From contig JAISUN010000126.1 in assembly GCA_031272085.1 (NCBI GenBank), forward strand, positions 1-40,408: a stretch of 40,408 nucleotides of DNA. Direction: 5' to 3'. The notes below the pieces were generated by a model. That model was not told the origin of the DNA. It ran no database searches and was given only the letters and a program-made list of their open reading frames with translations. How positions within the stretch are numbered: the first letter of the stretch is position 1; each line of letters starts with the position of its first letter. Origin of the DNA: Dysgonamonadaceae bacterium. GTDB lineage: Bacteria; Bacteroidota; Bacteroidia; Bacteroidales; Azobacteroidaceae. A program made the translations under genes and the position numbers. Below are positions 8,701 through 17,984 of this stretch, one piece after another.

Positions 8701-9784
8701 TGGCGATGATAAAATACGGGTAGAAATTTGCGATTCGGGGGTAGGCATTCCCGAAATCGAGTTGGAAAAAATCTTTGAACCATTCTATCAAGTATCTCAA
8801 AATGAACATTCTGCGTCCGGCACAGGACTCGGATTGAGTTTGAGTAAATCCATTATTGAGATGCACAAAGGTACGGTTTGGGCGGAAAACAACACTGGCT
8901 GCGGCGCGGCTTTTAAATGTATTTTGCCTGTCAAAAACAGCGGATTAAATTCGGAACATCTTGCTAAAAACGTTGATAATAAGACAAATACAGCGAAAGA
9001 AAAGACGCGGGACCCGGTTAAAAGCGCCAAGAAAAAATATTCTGTTTTGCTTGTCGAGGATAATCTCGACGTCAGGAAATATCTTGTATCGCAGTTGGAG
9101 CCGACTTATGACATCATTCAGGCTGCCAATGGGCAAGAGGCGATGGACAAGGCGGGTTATTATCTGCCTGATTTAATAATTTCGGATGTGATGATGCCAA
9201 AAACAGACGGCATTACAATGGCGCAAGCGCTTAAAAATGACCTCCGTACAGGGCATATTCCAATTATCCTGCTCACAGCCAAAGCATTACCCGAAGACCA
9301 GACTGCCGGATACAATACCGGAGCCGACGATTATATCATTAAGCCATTCAATACAAGCGTTTTGCAGGCAAGGGTAAAAAATTTGCTTGACGGCCGCGAA
9401 AAGTTGAAAGATATTTACGGAAAGCATTTCAGTATTGAAAATCTTGGCATAGAAACCACTTCTGCCGACGAGCGTTTTATGCAAAAACTCTACGAAGTAA
9501 TGGAAAAAAATCTGTCGAATCCCGAATTTAACTTGGACGAATTTTCACGCCAAATCGGGATGAGCAAAGCGAACCTTTACCGGAAAATAAAAGCCGTAAC
9601 CAACCTGTCGCCAAACGAATTTGTGCGGAATTTCCGCCTCGAAACAGCCGCCAAAATTATGAAAAATACCGACACGCCAGTTTCGGAAGTCTATGTGGCA
9701 GTCGGATTCAGTTCACACGCATATTTTTCCAACTGCTTCAAATTGCTTTACGGAATTACTCCTTCGGAGTATGCCAAGAACTGA
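5789..9784 (+). CDS. Hybrid two-component system sensor/response regulator (HTCS) of the PUL
   Basis: A 1331-residue one-protein sensor and transcription activator. In order: signal peptide (1-22); periplasmic beta-propeller repeats with recurring LWxGT and GLNRFD motifs (about 30-680); a Y_Y_Y domain (about 690-770); one transmembrane helix (about 779-798); histidine kinase with FSHELRTPL (phosphorylated His835) and ATPase boxes; a receiver with Asp1133 in ISDVMMP; and an AraC-type helix-turn-helix at about 1225-1328. In this family a periplasmic oligosaccharide binds the propeller and activates the adjacent susCD and enzyme genes. No ATG gives the signal peptide. The TTG at 5789 is the only plausible start, since the first internal Met is over 100 residues in. 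It directly precedes GH2 and susC. Confidence 0.95.
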   Translation: MARIVFYRLACLLCCFTSIHLQAERYYFSNLSLRDGLSQITVSAIYQDSRGYLWFGTRNGLNRFDGYTFEKYYYSASNLNSLSDNHILCILEDDSARLWAGTNNGLNRMDLSTNKIKQYLLDEKNPNSLSNNFILSMCRDDDGNIWAGTNSGLNRYDAKNDRFERFYFDGLLESNNIYGLAFNKGNLFLGTYYQGVIIYNIKDKTVKRLNNSLKYVRSIFVDKIGNLWVGTQDKGILVYTKNGIVKIDAATGLSNNFVRTFSQSPDGKFMLAGTLNGLNIIDIQTYKIVQQYKDYEIGSGNLSHYSIQCLFFDNQNTLWIGTYSGGINYYSPYSERFRTVNLSERLNFLTGIIGQVVETPDYLYFATEGSGILEMDKKTEILRAYPIFPNDRTYSRNILKSLYLDGNRILCGTNAGTIYSFNLATKRFSLFHDFGNQNGVYYIGKNSDNKIVAGGVNQIGLAVFSNNGVKQEFPLKDGRAMTFQNIRCLSEIRKNLYLIGTRSEGIYLYDTKTLDLQHFASNHTGNKSNQLPENYITVIYKDRENNIWIGTYGSGFCLFNLENKDFTTYDSSNGLLNDNVCSILESEDGHLWINTVSGISDFDVKEKTFNNYSYSSGINIDEFTPHTGTKLSNGQIVFSGNNGFIIFNPNSLGHNPNAPAVLLENLFINNAKIEIGSKILKKTLSEQKEIILTHSQSNFSIEYTALNYIFPNKNEYAYILEGFDKKWNETGNRRIAYYTNIPSGIYTFKVKAANNDGVWNNNGAEIKIKILPPPWKTWWAYSLYFIALAGILYFIYRHFYEKAKLENEVKVQQAKAKAQQEFNAERSKLFTNFSHELRTPLTLIISPLDDLSKDAVNLTEAQVGKVAIMKDNAQRLLRLVNNLMDFRKNESGILKPDLTESDFVNFAEEMTLNFKDLAASRKIDLSFYSELKEVFMLFDRNLMEKVFFNFLSNAFKNTPDGGKISVNIYHHGDDKIRVEICDSGVGIPEIELEKIFEPFYQVSQNEHSASGTGLGLSLSKSIIEMHKGTVWAENNTGCGAAFKCILPVKNSGLNSEHLAKNVDNKTNTAKEKTRDPVKSAKKKYSVLLVEDNLDVRKYLVSQLEPTYDIIQAANGQEAMDKAGYYLPDLIISDVMMPKTDGITMAQALKNDLRTGHIPIILLTAKALPEDQTAGYNTGADDYIIKPFNTSVLQARVKNLLDGREKLKDIYGKHFSIENLGIETTSADERFMQKLYEVMEKNLSNPEFNLDEFSRQIGMSKANLYRKIKAVTNLSPNEFVRNFRLETAAKIMKNTDTPVSEVYVAVGFSSHAYFSNCFKLLYGITPSEYAKN

Positions 9785-9844
9785 TTTTATGAATTTCTGC
9801 AACTTTTTGAATAGAATTTGACAATAGAAAATCCAAAATGCGCC

Positions 9845-9852
9845 TATCTTTG
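9845..9852 (+). promoter_or_regulatory. -7 promoter element of the GH2 gene, within a perfect palindrome
   Basis: TATCTTTG at 9845-9852, 21 bp before the GH2 ATG. It is the left half of a perfect 16-bp palindrome (9845-9860), so the same motif is also present on the minus strand. A TTTG at 9817-9820 lies 24 bp upstream, longer than the usual 19-21 bp. Confidence 0.5.
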
Positions 9853-9873
9853 CAAAGATAATTCTAATTTTTT

Positions 9874-12285
9874 ATGAAAAACATAGGGCTAATATATTTA
9901 TTTTCACTTATTTGCGCTTCATTATCGGCGCAAATTAATTTTCCAAATTCCACGAGGCTGAATGATGGCTGGGAGTTTGTCCGCACGGATTTGGGCAGCG
10001 TTTGGGAAGCAGTACGCCCGATAGCAAAATCCGACGACCCGGAAAATATGCCGATTTGGGAAAAAGTAACCTTGCCTCACACATGGAATGCAGAAGACGC
10101 CGTTGCGCCGGACGCAAATTATTATCAAGGCTCAGGCTGGTATCGCAACTTGTTGAGAATCAACAATCCATACGAAAACGGCAGAACTGTTTTGCATTTT
10201 GAAGGCGCAGGCCGGGCAACCGAAATTTATGTTTATACCGAAAAAGTCGCCTCGCACACAGGCGGTTACGACGAATGGACGGCGGACATTACCGAGGCTG
10301 TTGCGCGTTTCCGGCAAAATCCTGATTCAAAGCGATTTAATGGGCTTGTTCCCATAGAAATCCGTTGCGACAACAGCCGCAACTCACAGCAGATTCCGTC
10401 AAATCTTTCCGATTTTACCATTTACGGCGGCATTTACCGGTATTTGAATTTGGCGTATTCTCCAAGCATTTCATTATCAAATATTTATATTGAAACAGAA
10501 ATTAAGAAGGATGGACAAAATGGCGCAGGAAAAATTAATTTTGAGATAAATGATTTTCTGAATCAAAAAGGCAACATATCATTGAATATCAAAATTTTAG
10601 ACAATAAAAACAAGATTGTTTTTTCAAAAATATTAAATACCTCATCCTCTGCGGGGAAGTGCGGAGTGGAATTTGAAATAAAAAATCCGCAATTCTGGTC
10701 GCCCGACAGCCCGAATTTATATTCCCTTATTATTGACTGTAATTTAATGACTTACAAAGAGATGTTCGGTTTCCGCAGTTTTGAATTTAAGGAAAAAGGA
10801 GCGTTTTATTTGAACGGAAAACGCCTTTTGCTTCGCGGAACGCACCGCCACGAAGACCACGCGGGGGGTGGAGCGGCGATGACGGAAACGCAAATCCGCG
10901 CCGAAATGCTGCAAATAAAGGCGATGGGCGCAAATTTCATCCGGCTGGGGCATTATCAGCAGTCGCGTATTGTGCTTGATTTGTGCGACAGTCTGGGATT
11001 GCTCGTTTGGGAAGAAATTCCCTGGTGCAGAGGCGGTTTAGGCGGCGTAGAGTATCAAAATCTTGCGCGGCAAATGCTCGAAAATATGATTACGCAGCAC
11101 CGAAACCATCCTTCCGTGATTCTTTGGGGGCTGGGTAATGAAAACGACTGGCCAAACGATTTTCCTGCTTTCAACAAGGATTCTGTCCGCATTTTTATGC
11201 AGGAACTCAACGATTTAGCGCACAAAATTGACAATAAAAGATTGACTTCCATCCGCCGCTGCGATTTTTGCGCCGATATTCCGGACGTTTATTCGCCAAC
11301 AATTTGGATGGGCTGGTACACAGGCGTTTACAAGGATTATCGCCGGAAAACCGAAACAGAACGCGCCAAAGTCAGCCGCTTTTTTCACGCCGAATGGGGA
11401 GGCGACAGCCACGCGGGACGCTACGAAGAAACTCCGTTTTATCCGGAATACAACGAGAACGGTAATATTGTAACAGCCTCAAAAGCAGGCGACTGGGACG
11501 AAAATTATATTTGCGATTTGTTCGACTGGACGCTAAAAGAACAGGAAACAATGCCTGATTTGAGCGGCTCGGCATTTTGGACTTTCAAGGATTTTGCTAC
11601 GCCAATCCGTCCCGAAAATCCTGTACCTTACGTCAATCAAAAAGGCGTTGCAGAGCGCGACGGAACGCCGAAAGAAGCATATTACGCAGTGCAGTCGTAT
11701 TGGGCAACCGAGCCGATGCTGCATATTTTCGGCAAAAAATGGACGACGCGCTGGGGAAAAGCAGACGAGCAGAAAATTGTAAAAGTCTATTCCAATTGCG
11801 AGAAGGCAGAACTTTTTTTAAATGGAAAATCTTTGGGCGTAAAACAGCGCAATTCACAGGATTTTCCTGCTGCCGGGCTTCGCTGGAACGTAAATTTTTC
11901 CTCAGGAACAAATATATTAAAAGCCGTCGGAACAAAAGGAAAAACCACAGTAGCAGACAGTATCACACTGTTTTACGAAACACGGCAATTCGGCAAACCG
12001 GCAAAAATTCAGATAAAAATTTTGGAAGAAACTGCCGATTATGCTTGGATTGAAGCCGTTTTGCTTGACGAAAACGACGTGCAATCGCTTGAAGCAAAGG
12101 ATTTTATCTGTTTCAGTTCTTCTGGCGACGGAAAACTCGTCGTTAATCAGGGAACGGCAAGCGGCTCGTCGAAAGTTGAGGCGCAGAACGGCAAAGGCCG
12201 CATGAAATTATTGAAGTGCGGCGGCAAAACCATTGTCGCGGTCAAGGTTGAAGGCTTGGAAACAGCGTTTGTTCTTATTAATTGA
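9874..12285 (+). CDS. Glycoside hydrolase family 2 enzyme (beta-galactosidase/beta-uronidase type)
   Basis: An 803-residue exported enzyme, signal peptide about 1-20. The domain order is that of GH2: an N-terminal sugar-binding jelly roll (LPHTWNAEDA, YYQGSGWYRN), an immunoglobulin-like domain, a TIM barrel from about 310 (FYLNGKRLLLRGTHRHEDH) and C-terminal beta domains. The acid/base is Glu423 in LGNEND and the nucleophile Glu507 in FHAEWGGD, so the enzyme should be active as a retaining exo-beta-glycosidase. GH2 covers beta-galactosidases, beta-mannosidases, beta-glucuronidases and beta-galacturonidases. The sequence alone does not decide among them, although the downstream lyase-fold gene makes a uronic-acid substrate conceivable. 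It lies between the PUL regulator and susC on the same strand. Confidence 0.93.
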   Translation: MKNIGLIYLFSLICASLSAQINFPNSTRLNDGWEFVRTDLGSVWEAVRPIAKSDDPENMPIWEKVTLPHTWNAEDAVAPDANYYQGSGWYRNLLRINNPYENGRTVLHFEGAGRATEIYVYTEKVASHTGGYDEWTADITEAVARFRQNPDSKRFNGLVPIEIRCDNSRNSQQIPSNLSDFTIYGGIYRYLNLAYSPSISLSNIYIETEIKKDGQNGAGKINFEINDFLNQKGNISLNIKILDNKNKIVFSKILNTSSSAGKCGVEFEIKNPQFWSPDSPNLYSLIIDCNLMTYKEMFGFRSFEFKEKGAFYLNGKRLLLRGTHRHEDHAGGGAAMTETQIRAEMLQIKAMGANFIRLGHYQQSRIVLDLCDSLGLLVWEEIPWCRGGLGGVEYQNLARQMLENMITQHRNHPSVILWGLGNENDWPNDFPAFNKDSVRIFMQELNDLAHKIDNKRLTSIRRCDFCADIPDVYSPTIWMGWYTGVYKDYRRKTETERAKVSRFFHAEWGGDSHAGRYEETPFYPEYNENGNIVTASKAGDWDENYICDLFDWTLKEQETMPDLSGSAFWTFKDFATPIRPENPVPYVNQKGVAERDGTPKEAYYAVQSYWATEPMLHIFGKKWTTRWGKADEQKIVKVYSNCEKAELFLNGKSLGVKQRNSQDFPAAGLRWNVNFSSGTNILKAVGTKGKTTVADSITLFYETRQFGKPAKIQIKILEETADYAWIEAVLLDENDVQSLEAKDFICFSSSGDGKLVVNQGTASGSSKVEAQNGKGRMKLLKCGGKTIVAVKVEGLETAFVLIN

Positions 12286-12340
12286 ACTAATTTTAACAAT
12301 TTTTGATTAAATTTTCATAATTAATGTAAATAAACTGCAT

Positions 12341-12348
12341 TACCTTTG
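12341..12348 (+). promoter_or_regulatory. -7 promoter element of the susCD operon
   Basis: TACCTTTG matches TAnnTTTG, 33 bp upstream of the susC-like start. There is no evident -33 TTTG, as expected if transcription depends on the HTCS activator. Confidence 0.55.
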
Positions 12349-12381
12349 GCCTATGTTAACTTTTATTAAACATTTTTAAAT

Positions 12382-15300
12382 ATGATGAAACATAAATTCA
12401 AACTAATTCTGCTATTGATGATTTTGCAATGCTCTGCAAGCATCTTTGCTCAACAGGTAAGCGGAGTAGTGCAAGATGTTTCCGGCGAACCGCTGATTGG
12501 CGTGAGCATTTCAGTGCAAGGAACCAATTCAGGAACTGTAACCGACATAAACGGTTCTTTCTCGATATCGCCGGTGAATGCAAATTCCGTTCTGCATTTT
12601 TCGTTTGTCGGCTATACGCCCCAGACGATTACAGTTGGAAATCAAAAAGTGATTAACGTTACTCTGCACGAAGACTCCCAACTTCTTAACGAAGTGGTTG
12701 TGGTCGGTTACGGACTGCAAAAGAAAGCGACCCTGACGGGCGCCGTCTCGCAGGTAACGGGACAGGACATAACGTCAAAAGCCAGCACCGATGTACTGAA
12801 CGCATTACAGGGACAGATGGCGGGCGTGCAGGTATTGCGCGGCGGCGGTCAGCCCGGCTCGGAAACGTCCGGCATACGCGTGCGCGGTTTCACCTCGGCT
12901 AACGACGCTTCGGCATTAGTGCTTATCGACGGCGTAGAGGGCGACATGAAACTGCTCAATCCTGACGATGTGGAAACCATCTCTGTACTCAAAGACGCTG
13001 CTTCGGCGTCAATCTACGGAGCCCGCGCCGCAGCAGGCGTCATTCTGATTACTACGAAAAAAGGCGCTGTTAGAGGCGACGCCAAGATTTCCTACAACGG
13101 CTCTTTCGGCGTCAATCTGCCCGGCTACATGCCCCGACGCATAGCGCCTTGGGAGGAACAGGCTATCATCAACAACGACGGCAGACTGCGTGAGCGCGGC
13201 TCGCTCGAACTCGAAGCCGAACGCGCTTCATGGATTGCGAACCCCAATTACAGTTATCGCCCTAACGATGCTCGATGGGAGTTCCTCGCCAATGCCAACT
13301 GGCTCAACGAAGGCACTAACGATTACACCACGCAGCAAAACCATGCCGTATCGGTGAACGGCGGTAATGAAACCGTACAGTACTATGTGTCAGGCGGTTA
13401 TTTTACCAAAGACGGTTTAATCAAATATGGCGCAGACGATTACAGCAGATATAACTTGCGCACCACTATCAACGCCCAACTCAATAAATACGTTGACCTC
13501 AACATTATTGCAGGCTACGACGGCGGATTTACAAATCAATCGTCATACGGTTCAACGGCCTTGCTGTCAACGCTTTACAGTTCGCGCGGGCGTCAGGCTA
13601 TCTATCTGCCCGAAGAAGATACCAACTATGCCAACAACCCATATAGCGCCGACCTTCAAGTTAATGCAATCGACATTATGAAGAACGGCGGCGAACAGAA
13701 CGCCCGTAACGAGAAATATACAGGCAAAATAGGCATGAAATTTCATGATTTCATCAAAGGTTTGACGTTAGAACTCAATGCCTCCCGCCGCGCCGACTAT
13801 TATAACTTTGAAAACGATGCACGCTACCTGATAGGTATGGGACGTAACGGCGCAATGCGAGGCTCTAACTCATATAGCGTTAATAATCCTAATTCGGTTA
13901 CAAAAACCAAGAACTATGCCTATCAGGACAAACTCGAAGCCTTGCTGAACTACGATTTCAAGGTCGATGCTCACGCTTTCCATGTCCTGCTCGGTGGCTC
14001 GTATGAGAGATATTTAAAAGACCAGATAACGGCGCAAGCCAAGAACTTGATTTCCAACGATTTCTTCTCGCTGAATTATTACGACGCTTCCGTAGCAACC
14101 AACTCTGTATTGAGCGACCTCATTCAGCCATGGAAGATGGCTTCCGTTTTCGGACGCCTCAATTACAACTACAAAGAACGGTACTTGATGGAGGCAAACT
14201 TCCGCTACGACGGTTCTTCCCGCCTCGCGCCCGGTAAACGTTGGGAGATATTCCCCTCATTTGCAGCGGCATGGCGTATAAGCGAGGAAGATTTCTTCGA
14301 GCCTTTGAAGGACAAAATCGATAATCTGAAAATACGCGCCGACTGGGGTAAACTTGGTAACAGCACCGTACTCAACAGCATGTATTATCCTTATATTGGC
14401 GTTATAGACAACAGCACGGTGATGGGCAACGCCACCTACTATCAGTCGGAACTCGCCTCGCAGGACATCACTTGGGAAGTGGTAACTTCTACCGACGTAG
14501 GCATTGATGTCGGACTGTTCAAGAACCGCCTCAACCTCACAGCCGATTACTACTGGAAACGTAACAGCAACATGCTGTCGAAGGTTGAAGTGGCTCATAT
14601 TGTAGGCGTTGGCATCCCATACGTCAATATGGGCGAACTCAAAACATGGGGATGGGAAGTGTCAATTAATTGGCGCGACAAGATTGGAGACCTCACATAT
14701 TCCGTTGGCTTCAATATCGATGACAGCCAGAACAAATTAGTCAAGTTCGGCGACGACGACCTTATCTCCACAACAGCCTCCACTGCACATCTGCAAGGCT
14801 ATCCACTCAATTCCATCTGGGGATACAAGACCGACGGTTTCTGGCAGAGCCGCGACGAGTATCTCGCTTATAAAGAGGCTCATCCGGGATATACCACCTT
14901 CGACGACGCCAAGATATGGGGCGGCGATATTAAATATCTTGACCTTGACGGCAATGGCGTCATCGGCGCCGGCGCTCAAACCGTTGACGACCATGGCGAC
15001 CTTGTTTATATGGGAACCACTAACGGCCGCTATCTTTTCGGCTTTAACCTCAATATGCAATGGAGAGGCTTTGACTTCACCGCTTTCTTCCAAGGCGTTG
15101 GCAAGCGTTCCTTCTTCGTTGACCCGACCGTCATGTGCCCGCTCTATTACAGTTACCAGATGCCCTGGGAGATGCACCTCGACTATTGGACTGAAACCAA
15201 TACCGACGCATACTTCGCACGTATCAACGGCACCGATTCCGAAATGCGCAACTACTACTATTCCGACCATTGGGTGCAGAATGGAGCCTATATCCGCCTG

Positions 15301-15498
15301 AAAAACATTCAGTTAGGCTATACCTTCCCCATTTCCAAGAAATATATCGACAAACTGCGCTTCTACATCGCGGGTACGGACGTTTGGGAATACAGCAAAA
15401 CGCTTGATACTTTCGACCCCGAATCGGGTAACAACGTCGGCAGAAGTTACTATCCTTTCTTCCGCACATGGACTACCGGCATCAGTATTAACTTCTAA
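12382..15498 (+). CDS. SusC/RagA-family TonB-dependent outer-membrane transporter
   Basis: A 1038-residue outer-membrane protein that imports oligosaccharides together with its SusD partner. Signal peptide about 1-23; carboxypeptidase-regulatory-like beta-sandwich about 25-105 (VSGVVQDVSGEPLIGVSISV); TonB-box region NEVVVVGYG; plug domain about 120-235 with GIRVRGFTSANDASALVLID and SASIYGARAAAGVILITTKKG; then a 22-stranded barrel ending in TGISINF with the usual terminal Phe. The start is one of two adjacent ATG codons. SusD begins 11 bp downstream, so the two are surely one operon. Codon use is visibly more GC-rich than in the regulator and GH2 genes upstream. Confidence 0.97.
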   Translation: MMKHKFKLILLLMILQCSASIFAQQVSGVVQDVSGEPLIGVSISVQGTNSGTVTDINGSFSISPVNANSVLHFSFVGYTPQTITVGNQKVINVTLHEDSQLLNEVVVVGYGLQKKATLTGAVSQVTGQDITSKASTDVLNALQGQMAGVQVLRGGGQPGSETSGIRVRGFTSANDASALVLIDGVEGDMKLLNPDDVETISVLKDAASASIYGARAAAGVILITTKKGAVRGDAKISYNGSFGVNLPGYMPRRIAPWEEQAIINNDGRLRERGSLELEAERASWIANPNYSYRPNDARWEFLANANWLNEGTNDYTTQQNHAVSVNGGNETVQYYVSGGYFTKDGLIKYGADDYSRYNLRTTINAQLNKYVDLNIIAGYDGGFTNQSSYGSTALLSTLYSSRGRQAIYLPEEDTNYANNPYSADLQVNAIDIMKNGGEQNARNEKYTGKIGMKFHDFIKGLTLELNASRRADYYNFENDARYLIGMGRNGAMRGSNSYSVNNPNSVTKTKNYAYQDKLEALLNYDFKVDAHAFHVLLGGSYERYLKDQITAQAKNLISNDFFSLNYYDASVATNSVLSDLIQPWKMASVFGRLNYNYKERYLMEANFRYDGSSRLAPGKRWEIFPSFAAAWRISEEDFFEPLKDKIDNLKIRADWGKLGNSTVLNSMYYPYIGVIDNSTVMGNATYYQSELASQDITWEVVTSTDVGIDVGLFKNRLNLTADYYWKRNSNMLSKVEVAHIVGVGIPYVNMGELKTWGWEVSINWRDKIGDLTYSVGFNIDDSQNKLVKFGDDDLISTTASTAHLQGYPLNSIWGYKTDGFWQSRDEYLAYKEAHPGYTTFDDAKIWGGDIKYLDLDGNGVIGAGAQTVDDHGDLVYMGTTNGRYLFGFNLNMQWRGFDFTAFFQGVGKRSFFVDPTVMCPLYYSYQMPWEMHLDYWTETNTDAYFARINGTDSEMRNYYYSDHWVQNGAYIRLKNIQLGYTFPISKKYIDKLRFYIAGTDVWEYSKTLDTFDPESGNNVGRSYYPFFRTWTTGISINF

Positions 15499-15509
15499 AT
15501 CACACAGCA

Positions 15510-17285
15510 ATGAAAAAGTATTTATTATTCATAGTGATAACCGCATTGCTAACAGCATGCGACGATTTACTCAATGTAACGCCCGGCTCCGATATGACCG
15601 ACGAGGGCTTCTGGAAATCGGAAACCGACCTCAAAGGGGCTTGTAACCGTATGTATCAGCAGTTTACCTCCGGTAACCACGACACCCGCGCAGACGACCA
15701 GGTCAGCGGCAGCCCCAATAAAATCAGCACCGGACAGCGCACCTTGCAGGACGCTTCGGAAGCCGACTGGAAAGACCCATACGACCGTATCTTTCTGGCT
15801 AACAATATTATAGATAAGGCAGCCGCATCGCCCGTTGCCGAAGCCGTGCGCGACCGTTATATCGGCGAGGCGATGTTCTTCCGTGCGTGGTATCATTTCG
15901 ACCTTGTACAGAAATATGGCGACGTGCCGCTTGTTACCAAAGTGTTTGAATCGGGCGAAGACCCTGACTTGAGCATGCCTCGCACTCCCCGCGAGGAAGT
16001 TATACAGCAATGCTACCAGGACCTTGAATTTGCAGCCGCTAAACTGCCGACCTTTGCGTCTTGGACTACCACCGACGAGTTCGACCGCCGCCGCGTAACG
16101 CGCTCGGCCGCCCTCGCGCTCGAAGTACGCATAGCGCTCTTTGAAGGCACTTTCCAAAAATACCACAATATCAATGGCGGCGCCAATTGGAAGGCGCATC
16201 TGCAAAAGGCTATATCTGCTTTTGAACTGCTGCGTAGCGAAGGACATACGCTCTATACTGCCTCTTCCGGCGCATTGAAGCCCTATCAGGCGCTTTTCTT
16301 CGATGAGAGCCAGATAACCAACAAAGAGTTCATCTTTGGCAAGGCTTACGGTCCTAACGGAGGCAGCGGCACGGGCTACACCAACCACAGTTATACCGGC
16401 GACAGCGAAGGTACATACATGGTTACACGCAAGATGATTGATATGTATCTTTATGCCGACGGTCTGCCGATAGAGAAGAGTCCGCTGCGCATAGCCAACG
16501 AGGAATGTTTCAACAACGTTTTCGGCGTTGACCACAACAGCGCGGCGCTACCCGACGGCAAAGGTCAGCGCGACCCGCGCGCCCTGATGACGTTCTGGAC
16601 TATCCTCGACCCGCTTGAGAAAGACGCTACCTACGGCTGGATAGGCGCCGGCAAGGGCGACTATCTGCCTTTCCGCACCAACAGCGCCGCTACGGTGGCT
16701 TATAACCTCAAAAAACGCTTCAAAGGCTCGCTCTGGGGTGCATCGAAGGATTATACCGACATTATCATCATCCGCTGGGCTGAAATGCTGATAGCATACG
16801 CAGAAGCGCTTTACGAAGTAAACGGCTCAATATCAGACGCGCAACTTGACGAAACCGTCAACGCTCTGCGCACCCGCGCCGGCTTCTCCGCAAGGCTAAC
16901 CAACACTTTTGCCACTTCTAACGGCTTGAATATGCTCGAAGAAATACGACGCGAACGTACTATTGAACTGATGGCTGAAAACCTGCGCTATTATGACCTG
17001 CTGCGCTGGAAAACAGCCGAGACGGAACTGACAAAAGCCGTTCTGGGCGCTAAATTCGCCCCCGAAGACAACGGTACGGTGCAGGATTTGAGCCGTCTCG
17101 TAGGCGCCGACGGCAAGTCGAACGGAGAATCGGTTATGACCTCTAATACGCAGCAAAATGTGTTCGTCATTGAATATCCATCTACGCGCAAGTTCGATGC
17201 TGCAAGAGACTACCTCTACCCTGTCCCGCCTTACGAAATAGCGCATTCCGACGGCAATGTAACTCAAAATCCTAATTGGAACTGA
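15510..17285 (+). CDS. SusD/RagB-family surface glycan-binding lipoprotein
   Basis: A 591-residue outer-membrane lipoprotein that caps the SusC channel and captures glycans. The signal ends in the lipobox LLTAC with Cys17 as the lipidated residue, followed by the usual acidic DD. Family landmarks include VTPGSDMTDEGFW near the N-terminus, AEAVRDRYIGEAMFFRAWYHFDLVQKYG (tetratricopeptide-like helices, here described by its ends), the C-terminal GFSARL, EIRRERTIELMAENLRYYDLLRW block and the end YPVPPYEIAHSDGNVTQNPNW. Length is typical. It follows susC by 11 bp and precedes a third surface lipoprotein by 27 bp. Confidence 0.97.
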   Translation: MKKYLLFIVITALLTACDDLLNVTPGSDMTDEGFWKSETDLKGACNRMYQQFTSGNHDTRADDQVSGSPNKISTGQRTLQDASEADWKDPYDRIFLANNIIDKAAASPVAEAVRDRYIGEAMFFRAWYHFDLVQKYGDVPLVTKVFESGEDPDLSMPRTPREEVIQQCYQDLEFAAAKLPTFASWTTTDEFDRRRVTRSAALALEVRIALFEGTFQKYHNINGGANWKAHLQKAISAFELLRSEGHTLYTASSGALKPYQALFFDESQITNKEFIFGKAYGPNGGSGTGYTNHSYTGDSEGTYMVTRKMIDMYLYADGLPIEKSPLRIANEECFNNVFGVDHNSAALPDGKGQRDPRALMTFWTILDPLEKDATYGWIGAGKGDYLPFRTNSAATVAYNLKKRFKGSLWGASKDYTDIIIIRWAEMLIAYAEALYEVNGSISDAQLDETVNALRTRAGFSARLTNTFATSNGLNMLEEIRRERTIELMAENLRYYDLLRWKTAETELTKAVLGAKFAPEDNGTVQDLSRLVGADGKSNGESVMTSNTQQNVFVIEYPSTRKFDAARDYLYPVPPYEIAHSDGNVTQNPNWN

Positions 17286-17312
17286 TGTTTAACAATTAAT
17301 AATGAAGAGAAT

Positions 17313-17963
17313 ATGAAAAAAATAATTTATGGTTTATTGACAGCGATAATCCTGACAAGCGTTTCGTCCTGCGAGAAAGATAATATCTGGGGCGACGGAC
17401 TGCCTGAATATGAGCATGTTTATTATGTCGGCTTCTACAAAAGCATTAAGTTCGATTACTATGTAACTTTTGAGATTGCCGCTAATGGCGCTACTCAATG
17501 GCGTGAAGGCTCATCGACTACCAACGGCACATGGGAGGCGCTCGACGAGAACAACGCAGTGAACGTGCCGCTGGAATTTCACAGCGAAAGAGTGCGTTCC
17601 TACGACGCAGTGAGTAAACTCTGGGTCAGTTCTGCTACGCTTGTTGCCGGAACCGACTACTCTCTCTCGCTCGAAGACGGCTCGTCGCTGACTTCCGAAA
17701 GCGCAGGCGTATATTCGCTCACTTGGAAACAGGCTAAGAAAGGTATTCAGAAGGTTAAGGTAAAACGGCTGACTGCCAATACAGGCGACATCAAGTTTTA
17801 TACGCTTGACCCGTCGAAACCTGTTAACAGCAACGACCTGACGACATTAGTGAACAACAAGACCTCTGAATACGAAATTGACGCCCTGTCAGCCGACTTC
17901 GCTGTAAATGCCACAGCCGGTTACGCCGTTACAAACAGCAAAATGCTGGTGAGTTTTAAATGA
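17313..17963 (+). CDS. PUL surface lipoprotein, probable glycan-binding protein (unrecognised family)
   Basis: A 216-residue lipoprotein. The signal ends in SVSSC with Cys20 as the likely lipidated residue, followed by EKDN. The rest is rich in beta-strand-like stretches, with no catalytic motif that I recognise. Its position right after susD, in the same operon (27-bp gap), is where surface glycan-binding proteins of PULs are typically encoded, and this is the basis for the proposed role. It resembles the short DUF1735/DUF4361-like lipoproteins found at this place, but I cannot assign the family with certainty. A hairpin that looks like a terminator follows it. Confidence 0.7.
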   Translation: MKKIIYGLLTAIILTSVSSCEKDNIWGDGLPEYEHVYYVGFYKSIKFDYYVTFEIAANGATQWREGSSTTNGTWEALDENNAVNVPLEFHSERVRSYDAVSKLWVSSATLVAGTDYSLSLEDGSSLTSESAGVYSLTWKQAKKGIQKVKVKRLTANTGDIKFYTLDPSKPVNSNDLTTLVNNKTSEYEIDALSADFAVNATAGYAVTNSKMLVSFK

Positions 17964-17984
17964 TTTTGATTCTCACAACTTTTT

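Noticed and set aside
15567-16535. 322-codon minus-strand frame opposite susD
   Set aside because: SusD has a signal peptide, lipobox and conserved C-terminal block in the other strand, and the antisense product has no recognisable feature.
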